Assembly: GCA_964350245.1 (NCBI GenBank)
Contig: CAYGJC010000027.1
Span: 1 to 15,658 of the forward strand
Length of the DNA stretch: 15,658 nt
Reading direction: 5' to 3'
Source: JAJACP01 sp964350245
GTDB taxonomy: Bacteria > Chlamydiota > Chlamydiia > Chlamydiales > JAAKFR01
Part shown: in pieces, positions 6,122 to 13,267 of the stretch
How positions within the stretch are numbered: the stretch's first letter is position 1
Layout of the letters: each line of letters begins with the position of its first letter
The notes under the pieces: model-generated
The model's input: only the letters and a program-made list of their open reading frames with translations
The model's database searches: none
Told to the model about the DNA's origin: nothing
Program-made: the position numbers and the translations under genes

Positions 6122-7248
6122 ATCATCGCAAGCTTGTCAAGGAAGTAGATAAACGTGTTTTTTCTCCCGTTGATCAGTGTGAGCATTGTGGTAGTAACGC
6201 ATTAAAAAGGCGTGATCCCTGGGTCTTTCAACAAATTGAGATTCCTGAAATCAAACCCTTCGTCACCCAAATTGAATGTGCAAAGGCAAAGTGCTTAGAC
6301 TGTGGCAAACACCTGGTAGCCCCCTTCCCTAGTGGATATGATTATAGTAGTTTTGGTCCCAAGCTTATTAGCTTAATCGGAGTATGCAGCTCCGCCTATC
6401 GTATAAGTAAACGCACGATTCAAACCTTTCTTCAAACTCTCTTAGGCATAGACATTTCTCTGGGCAGTATTCCTGCGATGGAGAGAAAAGTATCGAGAGG
6501 CCTCGAGCCCTGTTTTGAGGCTTTGAGTCTGAAGATTAATAGTCGGAAGGTCGCCTATATTGACGAGACAAGTTTTCGTCAGGCAGCACAAACACATTAT
6601 GTTTGGACAGTGACGACCAAAGAGGAAGCTTTAATTCGTATTCTTCCCACTCGCGGTCTTGACAGTCTAAACAAGATCCGGCCACGAGAGCACAAGGGCA
6701 TTACAGTCACCGATCGCTATCAAGTCTATGCTTACGAAAAGCACCAATATTGCTTAGCTCATATTCGTAGAGACTTCAAGAAATTTTCAGAGCGAGATGG
6801 ACCGGATGCAGAGATAGGCAAAAGAGCCCTTTTTGAATTATCAGGGATATTTACAGCTTGTCATCTAGACTGCCGTAAGACGATGAGACAACGCGTCTAT
6901 TACCACAAACAACGTCTTAAAGACATTTTGTACGATGCACTTGCAAATGGGTCAGAGACCTTTTCCGGGTTTGCAGATAGACTGCTGAATCATTTTGAGA
7001 AGCTATTTCTTTTCACACGTTATAGAGAGCTGGAAAGTACCAATAATGCCGCTGAGAGAACACTGCGGCATATTGTACTCTGGCGAAAGACTTCTTACGG
7101 TACGCAAAGTGAAGAAGGGAGTCGTTTTTTGGAAAGAGCTGTTTCACTCTGGATGACTCTGAAAAAGCAAGGAAGAGAGGTCCTACCTTTCTTTCAACAA
7201 GCCTACCAAGCTACTTTTCATCCTAAAGCCACAATCCCCGTTATCTAG
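6121..7248 (+). pseudogene. IS66-family transposase (TnpC), 5'-truncated by the IS407-group element
   Basis: The recognisable IS66 sequence starts at the IS407 boundary with NHRKLVKEV and runs about 375 codons to TAG. It keeps the zinc-finger cysteines (CEHC and CLDC, encoded near 6178-6190 and 6292-6304), then the DDE core: D in YIDETSF (near 6562), D in VTDRYQVY (near 6712) and E in NNAAERTLR (near 7054), plus the CLAH motif. The family's N-terminal region (roughly 60-90 residues ending in the PGHxGH-type stretch) is missing. A longer open frame reaches back to 5953, but residues before 6121 are antisense to IS407 orfA and its end repeat, so that N-terminus is accidental. IS66 accessory genes tnpA and tnpB are not seen. 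Confidence 0.88.
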
Positions 7249-7451
7249 CTATCCCTCTGAACGGATACCTTTTCATCGTATCCTCACTAAGTTATTTAGG
7301 AAAAACAACATATTTTCTTCTTTAGTCGAAATATTTCAACTAAATTGCTAAAGCATGTCAACATGGCAATCCCATTATACGTTAAACGATTATTGGTTCA
7401 AGAAAGCACGCCTAGCTGGTGACCTTAGTTTAAATGACGAACAATCCAAAG
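7249..7451. other. Gene-free stretch after the IS66 remnant
   Basis: No coding signal is seen. A 6-bp hairpin, GGATAC (7263-7268) with GTATCC (7278-7283), lies just after the transposase stop; it has no T run. The distal IS66 end could not be placed with certainty. Confidence 0.4.
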
Positions 7452-7835
7452 CTAAAACGATCGTATAAAGCTCAGCATAATCGTGTTGTTGCTGATCCCT
7501 TCACTACCCCCATCTAAATAGCGATAATCAAGACCAACTTCTAACTTAGGAAAAAGACAAAACGTCAAGCCCACTATCCCTTGGTAAGCAAATGCCCCAT
7601 TACTTATCCTAGTTATTGATTCTTTAGCTTCTACGGACGAAGAAAGCTCTAATCTTAAACAGCCCTGCTCATGCCGATAACCCAATCCACCACCAAAATA
7701 AAACGCAAAAGCCTCACCGGGAATATCGCAAAGGAGATTTCCCATGCCGGCTACTTGCTCTACTTGCCCCTTCAAAGGTATTGAGAAAGGTTCAAACTTA
7801 CGGGAAGGTGTAAGGCTATTCGCCGTCATTGCCAC
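7452..7835 (-). pseudogene. 5'-truncated outer-membrane beta-barrel protein
   Basis: This open frame of 127 residues looks like the second half of a small outer-membrane beta-barrel (OMP_b-brl/OmpA-like porin fold). It has a GNLLCDIPG turn, then alternating strands with aromatic girdles (FAFYFGGGLGYR, about 43-54; IVGLTFCLFPKLEVGLDYRY, about 87-106), and it ends in SFIRSF with the C-terminal phenylalanine recognised by the Bam machinery. Full barrels of this type are usually about 180-220 residues with a signal peptide. Here the frame is blocked by TAG about 13 codons upstream of a GTG (7833-7835), and no convincing signal peptide or ATG is present. I infer loss of the N-terminal strands. A functional short gene is possible but less likely. 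Confidence 0.6.
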
Positions 7836-8007
7836 AATAACAGCTTTATGCCTATCTATATTGCCTGAGGGTGCCTACCTATTCAAAACGCTCACAGAAT
7901 CAGACTGGAGCTGGACACAGGATCTACCAGGATTGGCCGACGATTTGCTACAAAACTGTCAAACGGTTATGACACAGGGTTTGCCAAGAAACTAGACAGA
8001 TACTCGC

Positions 8008-8763
8008 TCAGCAAACCGCTCGCTTCTTCAGCCAACCATTGTGAAAGTGCGTGACGGTGGAACGGATCGAACTCCGATCATAACAACGCTCTGGTTCTTC
8101 CAAAATAAACTCTGGGTGAGTCTTGAGAAACTCCTCAACCGCACAACTCGGATTGTCCCAAGACCAAAAATCTTTTCCACGGGGAACGTTAGAAAGAAAA
8201 CGCTTAAATCCATCTGCAACCACTAGGTAGGAATCTACTGAAACAAGCGGAGCAAAAAGCTCTAACTCCTTCAGGACGTGCTCACGGCTGTGATTTGAAT
8301 CTAAAATAATCAAAACCGTGTCTGAAGGGTTGAGGTTGAGGTTGGAAACTGTATCTGGATCGGCAGAACTTCCGTCAATCAGTGTAAGGTAAGATGCCAG
8401 TGGATGCGCTTCAAGCTGCTGACGATTGTGTGGTCGAAGATCAATATCAATTCCAATTACACCCCCTTTGTTTAAAGCATGACAAAGGCTGGCATAGAAG
8501 AGGAGCGACCCTCCCATGGCCACGCCGGTCTCAATGATCACGTCCGGCTTCAGTTCCCAGATCACTTCTTGCAGGCGAATGAGATCTTCTGGGAGCTGCA
8601 AGGCAGGACGGCCCATCCAGGTAAACGTATAGTGATAATGGGCATTCCAACCCACTTTTAGCCATGTTTGAGATAGAATTTCAAAAGCTTCGGGTGAATA
8701 GAGTGGAAGCTCTCGCTCATCAGTGGTGAGTGTGCGATTCTCTGTATCGATGGTGTATTTCAT
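8008..8763 (-). CDS. CmcI/cephalosporin-hydroxylase-family SAM-dependent enzyme
   Basis: This 251-residue protein belongs to the Rossmann-fold family that includes CmcI and rhamnosyl O-methyltransferases, most of which are probable O-methyltransferases despite the family name. The glycine-rich SAM loop is IIETGVAMGGSLLFYAS (76-92), the acidic end of strand 2 is GIDIDLRPHN (104-113), and the metal/active-site region is ILDSNHSREHV (153-163) with VVADG (181-185). The family tail with PRGKDFWSWDNPSCAVEEFL (194-213) is also present. The ATG at 8761-8763 has GAGGAA upstream on the minus strand. It is divergent from the SET-domain gene across 102 bases. The substrate cannot be told from sequence; a glycan or lipid-linked sugar is a guess prompted by the UDP-sugar genes nearby. 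Confidence 0.88.
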   Translation of the reverse strand: MKYTIDTENRTLTTDERELPLYSPEAFEILSQTWLKVGWNAHYHYTFTWMGRPALQLPEDLIRLQEVIWELKPDVIIETGVAMGGSLLFYASLCHALNKGGVIGIDIDLRPHNRQQLEAHPLASYLTLIDGSSADPDTVSNLNLNPSDTVLIILDSNHSREHVLKELELFAPLVSVDSYLVVADGFKRFLSNVPRGKDFWSWDNPSCAVEEFLKTHPEFILEEPERCYDRSSIRSTVTHFHNGWLKKRAVC

Positions 8764-8797
8764 AGACAGTTCCTCAATCTACGGTAAACTCTACACA

Positions 8798-8826
8798 TTG
8801 ACTTTTTGCAGAGGCAAAAGTATAAC
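8798..8826 (+). promoter_or_regulatory. Sigma-70-type promoter of the SET-domain gene with dyad in the spacer
   Basis: TTGACT (8798-8803), a 17-base spacer, and TATAAC (8821-8826) match the sigma-70 consensus at 5 of 6 positions in each box. The predicted start is near 8832-8834, giving a leader of about 33 bases that holds the AAGGAAG ribosome binding site (8855-8861). The spacer contains the perfect inverted repeat TTTTGC-AGAG-GCAAAA (8804-8819), a candidate operator. Confidence 0.7.
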
Positions 8827-8865
8827 TGATCCTCTCCCAAACCTCTAGTAAGTTAAGGAAGCAAA

Positions 8866-10638
8866 ATGGCTGCTGCTGCTGGGATAAGTCACCAAATAGA
8901 TAGTGTGGCGCTTGTCCAAGATATTTTCCCCAGGGGCGAATATACAGCCAAAAAAACTGCAGGCTTGGTTGCACACTATTTGATTGCATTAGGCCAGTCC
9001 TCGGGAACCATAAAAGAATTCCTGTCCAAGAAGATAAAGGCGAAAACAGAAGAACACGCTGAGAACAGAGATCTAGATAATGCTGCCAAAGTACGCGTTC
9101 TAACAGAAGTGCGTCGGGAAATCCTAGGCAGGACCAGTGAGAATAAATATGACCTCACAATGGCGCATGTTGCTGTGCTTGCCCAGCGAATTGATGTTCT
9201 GCGTGATCTAAAACAAATGAGGGCTGATCCCCAAAAAACAGATTATTTGGGCTGGACGCTTGCGCATCATGCCATTGTCATTGCCAATGGTGACACGGAT
9301 AATGCAATCGTAAAATTTGTTGTGGAGTGGATGGGAGGAGAAGAGGCTGCTTCCGGAATCCGGAATCGATTCGGAGGATCTTATCGGGACTTTGAAGCAC
9401 TACTCAAACCTGATTCAACGCTGTCTGATGAGGCTCCTGTATGCAAAATCAAGGGGGCTGGAGGAGAGGTCAACGTGTGTACCGCTCGCCAATTCAAAGA
9501 AATAAGCGAGGGCAGAGAGTATGTCCCTGCTGCGGTGGTGACACCACAAGGTTTGTATGCGCATTGGACAAGCAGAACAAACAACACGCTGGCATCTATT
9601 TACGATGGGCCCCTCACTCCAACTACCGACGCTTACTGCATAGCCCAAACGGAGTCTGTTGGGCACAGTCTCGTTGCAACGGCAGATATAGCCCAGGGTG
9701 TGTTTTTAAATGTCTTTTATGGAGGAGAATTCAAACATGAAGAGAGCAAACTGCAGAACGGAGAACCTGACCGAGTTTATGATCTGAAGACTGTTTCTGC
9801 TGAATCAAAGCAGAGCGAGCTGGCAAAAATGAACGCGGGGTTTCCCAATCTCCAATTTGTCACAGTAGCACACAAGGGAATCCCTCAAATTGCCTTCAAA
9901 ACGGTAGCCCCTATCCAATCTGGCGATCAGCTACTATGGAATTACGGAGGTGATTATACTCTTGATAATACCTTCCCTATGTTCGAGCTCAACCCTCAAG
10001 CTCTTATCCACTATGTTTTAGACACTGAACTAGCCGACAAACTAAAAAGCTTTTCCCATCCACAAGATTTTGCCAGCTTATATTACGGAGATACACGGAT
10101 CCAATACATCTTGGCCAACCCAGCTGCTTGGATCACGCTTTACGAGCATGATTTTACAGATCTAATTAGATTTATTCTTAATGCCTTAAGATTTTTTGCT
10201 CGAACGGAGGCAAACGAAAGACGTATCCAGATCATTCAGCTTATTTTAGGTATAGATTCTCTCTTGTCTGACGCTGATAAAGCCACTTTTAAAGAGATCC
10301 TTCACACCTGGAACCATTCTTTAGGCACCTCATCTATGGCAACAGCTATCAGCATGCTATACCATCTATCGAAGAAAAAGCTTGATCTTGGCAAGGCGAT
10401 TGACGACACCAATCAGGTTGTAAAAATGCTGGAATTCTTTAGGTTTCAAGAAGGAAATTCTACATTTTTAGGTGATAGAGACTATCTATCTAAATCGAAA
10501 GCGTATTACGATTCTCTTTCTTCTAAGGAGTCTAGAGTTGTGTGCCTGGAAATATTGGAAACCTTTGTGGAGAAAACAAAGGTACGAGAGCTTAAGGTAC
10601 GAGAGCTTGCTGAGCTTCTTGCTTATCTATCACAATGA
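8866..10638 (+). CDS. Ankyrin-repeat and SET-domain protein, candidate secreted histone/protein methyltransferase
   Basis: This is a 590-residue protein. Residues about 94-145 look like one to two ankyrin repeats (DLTMAHVAVLAQRIDVLRDL and LGWTLAHHAIVIANGD). Residues about 265-364 have the SET-domain layout: SLVATADIAQGVFLNVFYGGEF (I-x-x-G and YGGE), then NAGFPNLQFV (323-332), IAFKTVAPIQSGDQLLWNYG and GDY. SET domains transfer methyl groups from SAM to lysines. The usual NHSCxPN pseudoknot motif is here NAGFPN, so the conserved histidine is missing; the tyrosine motif WNYGGDY (358-364) is kept. The last 225 residues are helical and unrecognised. No N-terminal Sec signal is seen; type III secretion is possible. 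The start ATG has AAGGAAG upstream. Legionella RomA and chlamydial NUE are SET-domain precedents. Confidence 0.82.
   Translation: MAAAAGISHQIDSVALVQDIFPRGEYTAKKTAGLVAHYLIALGQSSGTIKEFLSKKIKAKTEEHAENRDLDNAAKVRVLTEVRREILGRTSENKYDLTMAHVAVLAQRIDVLRDLKQMRADPQKTDYLGWTLAHHAIVIANGDTDNAIVKFVVEWMGGEEAASGIRNRFGGSYRDFEALLKPDSTLSDEAPVCKIKGAGGEVNVCTARQFKEISEGREYVPAAVVTPQGLYAHWTSRTNNTLASIYDGPLTPTTDAYCIAQTESVGHSLVATADIAQGVFLNVFYGGEFKHEESKLQNGEPDRVYDLKTVSAESKQSELAKMNAGFPNLQFVTVAHKGIPQIAFKTVAPIQSGDQLLWNYGGDYTLDNTFPMFELNPQALIHYVLDTELADKLKSFSHPQDFASLYYGDTRIQYILANPAAWITLYEHDFTDLIRFILNALRFFARTEANERRIQIIQLILGIDSLLSDADKATFKEILHTWNHSLGTSSMATAISMLYHLSKKKLDLGKAIDDTNQVVKMLEFFRFQEGNSTFLGDRDYLSKSKAYYDSLSSKESRVVCLEILETFVEKTKVRELKVRELAELLAYLSQ
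10579..10608 (+). repeat. Exact 15-bp tandem duplication at the 3' end of the SET gene
   Basis: AAGGTACGAGAGCTT occurs twice in direct succession (10579-10593 and 10594-10608). In the protein this gives KVREL twice, in frame, close to the C-terminus. Confidence 0.9.
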
Positions 10639-10737
10639 GGGTGCCCCTCTTCGAGCTGATGATCTGAGAGTCAATCTCTTATTGTTGAAAACAAACTAGA
10701 AATATAAAGAGCCCCTAACCATTTCTGAAAAATTGCA

Positions 10738-10766
10738 TTGATAGAAACAAGCTGTTAATTTATAAC
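10738..10766 (+). promoter_or_regulatory. Sigma-70-type promoter predicting a near-leaderless hydrolase mRNA
   Basis: TTGATA (10738-10743), a 17-base spacer, and TATAAC (10761-10766) match consensus at 5 of 6 positions each. Transcription would start near 10772-10774, only 2-4 bases before the ATG at 10776. No Shine-Dalgarno sequence is present in ACATTTTAGAT before the start. Confidence 0.6.
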
Positions 10767-10775
10767 ATTTTAGAT

Positions 10776-11876
10776 ATGTCAACAGCTTCTATTGGCCGAA
10801 ATACTGTAATCTATGAAGGACAAGGCATTCCCTTTGAGACTGCACACACAGAAATCGGGCGAATCACCTCGATTATTTTCTCGCAAATTCCACCAAGAAC
10901 CGCCGCTAGAGAGGTCTTGAATACGCGGAATGTCAGAAATGTCTTCCATCAAACCTCCCCTGAATACCTACAAGACTTTCGGGTAGAATTACAACGAATC
11001 CTTACTTATGGGTTTAACAACAAAGGAGATCTAGATGATGAAGTGTTCAGCCTCTTTGTTCACCAAACACTCGCATTATTTCCTTTCGCCTATCCGGAAG
11101 AGGGATTTGAAGTGCAAATCCCCATTAAAAATGGAAATAAATGGGAACTGATTACCTACACGCTAGATAAAAAATTTAATCTAGCCAACTCGCTCTTCGT
11201 GCTACCGATACCCGCTTATGGATTCATCAGCGAAGGCTACCCCTCTCAGCTTGTCTTTATGGGAACGACCTATCCAGCGGGGCAAGGCTTTATGGGAACG
11301 CTTCTCTCTGATTTTACTCCTTTTGCATCAGTAGGCTGGTTACCGATGCGCTGCGGCAGAGAGGAGCTTGGAAGATGGCTCTCTGCACAATCAGGAGCAC
11401 ATGTATGTGGGATTAGCCTAGGGGGAGCTCTAAGCCTCCACGCCGCCAAAAACTTTGGACACCATGTTTCTAAAGTGTTTGCTTTCATACCTCCTGGATT
11501 AAATACTTGGGAATTAAGTGCTTTTGAAAACTCTCCTGTTGAAATTAATATTCTCTTCCAGGGAGGCGATCTAGTCTCACAATTGGGATTCTTTCCAGAG
11601 GGTAACCATGTTAACCTCTATTATGTACGTGAACAGAGGACGGCTAACTTTCTGTCTGCTCATGTCAGGGTGTTATTATGCGGGGAGCACGTAAGAGTCG
11701 AAAGGGGCTCAACGGAGCAAGAAAACCAACGCATTCCAAGAAAGCTTTTAACCGGACTACACATCCTTTTTGCCCCCCTGATCTTTCTCTTGATGCTGCC
11801 AGCTTATTTAGTCGTGGCGCTTGTGAATGCGATCCGCGGCGAAAGAAGCTCTGAATCAGGCGAAAACCTCTGCTAA
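10776..11876 (+). CDS. Lipase-like serine hydrolase with C-terminal membrane anchor
   Basis: This is a 366-residue protein. The alpha/beta-hydrolase nucleophile elbow is GISLG (212-216, Ser214) in HVCGISLGGALSLHAAK. Candidate partners are Asp265 in FQGGDLVSQLGFFPEGN, resembling the class-3 lipase GDxV motif, and His296 in FLSAHVRVL. A conserved-looking segment FVLPIPAYGF (141-150) precedes. Near the C-terminus, ILFAPLIFLLMLPAYLVVAL (330-349) is a single transmembrane helix followed by a short polar tail, the plan of a tail-anchored protein. There is no N-terminal signal peptide. The role is inferred to be a lipid or ester hydrolase acting at a membrane, possibly the host's; the substrate is unknown. 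The 3' end overlaps the convergent UDP-glucose dehydrogenase gene by 21 bases. Confidence 0.75.
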   Translation: MSTASIGRNTVIYEGQGIPFETAHTEIGRITSIIFSQIPPRTAAREVLNTRNVRNVFHQTSPEYLQDFRVELQRILTYGFNNKGDLDDEVFSLFVHQTLALFPFAYPEEGFEVQIPIKNGNKWELITYTLDKKFNLANSLFVLPIPAYGFISEGYPSQLVFMGTTYPAGQGFMGTLLSDFTPFASVGWLPMRCGREELGRWLSAQSGAHVCGISLGGALSLHAAKNFGHHVSKVFAFIPPGLNTWELSAFENSPVEINILFQGGDLVSQLGFFPEGNHVNLYYVREQRTANFLSAHVRVLLCGEHVRVERGSTEQENQRIPRKLLTGLHILFAPLIFLLMLPAYLVVALVNAIRGERSSESGENLC

Positions 11877-13196
11877 TGCGGGAGGTTGGCCGATACTATA
11901 ATAGTCATATCCTCGCGCAGCCATCTCGTGAGGGAGATATTGATTACGCCCATCAAAAAAGAGTTTAGTGCGAGGACGCACTTTGTCAAAGTTCACAAAG
12001 CGAAATTGCTTCCACTCAGTCACAAGCGCAATGGCATCGGCACCCTCAGCGGCTTCAAATTCATCGGCACACCAGATGATCTGAGGCGACTTCTTCAACA
12101 GCTGCTTACCTCGCGGCATGGCCACAGGATCGTACAAACACACATGGGCCCCCTGTTCGAGCAACTGCCTGATTAAAACAAGTGAAGGCGCCTCACGCAT
12201 GTCATCGGTGCCGGGCTTAAATGCGAGACCCCAAATGGCAATCTTCTTACCTGATAATGTGTCGCCAAAATGGGCGATGATTTTCTCTCCAAGAAGTTTT
12301 TTCTGATGCTCGTTGACCTCTTCAACAGCATCTATCAGAGGTGTAGCAGAGCCATACTCACGCCCCGTTGCACGTAAAGCGCGCACGTCTTTGGGAAAAC
12401 AAGATCCCCCATAGCCCAAACCTGCATACAAAAAGGCATACCCAATGCGTTGATCCGAACCAATCCCCTTGCGCACCATGGAAACGTCTGCCCCCACCTT
12501 CTCACATAAACCTGCCACCTCGTTCATAAAGGAGATGCGAGAGGCTAGCATAGCGTTAGCAGCGTATTTAGTCATCTCGGCAGAGAGGGGGTCCATGATA
12601 ATCAGACGATCATGATTGAGATTAAAAGGCGCATACAGCTCTTCCATTAAGGCGCGCGCTCGTGGCTGATCGGTTCCAATTACAATGCGATCGGGCTTCA
12701 TAAAGTCGCCGACTGCATCTCCCTCTTTTAAAAACTCGGGATTGGAAACAACGTCAAATTCGTGGGTAAGAGAATGTTTGGTCAATGTACTTTCCACAAT
12801 CTCCCGAACGGCGTGAGCCGAGCCAACCGGCACGGTCGACTTATTCACAATGAGTTTATACCCGTTCATCTGCTCAGCAATCTGCTGGGCTGCCCGCTGC
12901 ACATAGGTGATGTCGGCCGATCCATCTTCCCCGGAGGGGGTGGAAACGGCAATAAAGCAGACCAAAGAGGCGGCCACACCATAGGCGTAGTCGGTCGTAA
13001 ATTCCAAACGGCCGGCCCGGTAGTTCCGCTCGACGATCTCCTCCAAGCCGGGCTCATAAATAGGAATGATTCCCTCTTTGAGCTTCTCGATCTTCTCCTG
13101 ATCGATATCCAGACAGATGACGCTATGCCCCATTTCGGCAAAGCAGGCACCTGTGACTAATCCAACATAACCGGTTCCAACAACAAGAATTTTCAT
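11856..13196 (-). CDS. ugd: UDP-glucose 6-dehydrogenase
   Basis: It oxidises UDP-glucose to UDP-glucuronate with two NAD+, in the cytoplasm. At 446 residues it has the normal bacterial length. The NAD-binding loop is ILVVGTGYVGLVTGACFA (3-20), the catalytic cysteine is C266 in GYGGSCFPKD (261-270), and the family motifs STPSGEDGSAD (85-95), NKSTVPVG (118-125), SNPEFLKEG (151-159) and KYAANAMLASRISFMNE (210-226) are all intact. The C-terminal UDP-binding domain has IWGLAFKPGTDDMREAPS. The ATG at 13194-13196 is preceded by AGGTGGA on the minus strand. It supplies the substrate for the two divergent genes that follow. The last seven codons overlap the convergent hydrolase gene. Confidence 0.97.
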   Translation of the reverse strand: MKILVVGTGYVGLVTGACFAEMGHSVICLDIDQEKIEKLKEGIIPIYEPGLEEIVERNYRAGRLEFTTDYAYGVAASLVCFIAVSTPSGEDGSADITYVQRAAQQIAEQMNGYKLIVNKSTVPVGSAHAVREIVESTLTKHSLTHEFDVVSNPEFLKEGDAVGDFMKPDRIVIGTDQPRARALMEELYAPFNLNHDRLIIMDPLSAEMTKYAANAMLASRISFMNEVAGLCEKVGADVSMVRKGIGSDQRIGYAFLYAGLGYGGSCFPKDVRALRATGREYGSATPLIDAVEEVNEHQKKLLGEKIIAHFGDTLSGKKIAIWGLAFKPGTDDMREAPSLVLIRQLLEQGAHVCLYDPVAMPRGKQLLKKSPQIIWCADEFEAAEGADAIALVTEWKQFRFVNFDKVRPRTKLFFDGRNQYLPHEMAARGYDYYSIGQPPALAEVFA

Positions 13197-13230
13197 ATTC
13201 CACCTAAAAAGAGCGCGATTGTAACAAGAA

Positions 13231-13259
13231 TTGCAAATTAAATGCCTATAAATTATACA
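13231..13259 (+). promoter_or_regulatory. Promoter of the UDP-glucuronate decarboxylase gene, predicting a near-leaderless mRNA
   Basis: TTGCAA (13231-13236), a 17-base spacer, and TATACA (13254-13259). The predicted start is near 13264-13267, 1-4 bases before the ATG at 13268. No Shine-Dalgarno sequence is visible before the ATG, and no other in-frame start is available upstream. Confidence 0.5.
13252..13257 (-). promoter_or_regulatory. Perfect -10 box for the UDP-glucose dehydrogenase gene
   Basis: The minus strand reads TATAAT at 13257-13252, overlapping the plus-strand -10 box at 13254-13259. Its -35 region would fall within the first codons of the divergent gene and is poor (TTTTTG with 17-base spacing). 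The leader would be about 50 bases and would hold the AGGTGGA site. Confidence 0.4.
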
Positions 13260-13267
13260 CTAAACCG

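Noticed and set aside
7263..7283. GGATAC/GTATCC hairpin after the IS66 remnant as a terminator or IS end
   Set aside because: The stem is 6 bp, the loop is 9 bases, no T run follows, and no matching opposite IS66 end survives to compare.
7744..7995. 83-codon plus-strand open frame with a hydrophobic run
   Set aside because: Half of it is antisense to the better supported outer-membrane barrel remnant and it has no clear ribosome binding site; kept only as a point to check by RNA-seq.
9415..9740. Several open frames on both strands inside the SET gene
   Set aside because: They are alternative-frame shadows of the SET-domain coding region.
10637..10649. GAGGG-TGC-CCCTC hairpin at the SET gene stop as a terminator
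   Set aside because: The stem is only 5 bp with a 3-base loop and no T run follows.
12762..13160. 132-codon plus-strand open frame within ugd
   Set aside because: It is a shadow of the ugd coding sequence on the other strand, without its own start signals or recognisable protein features.
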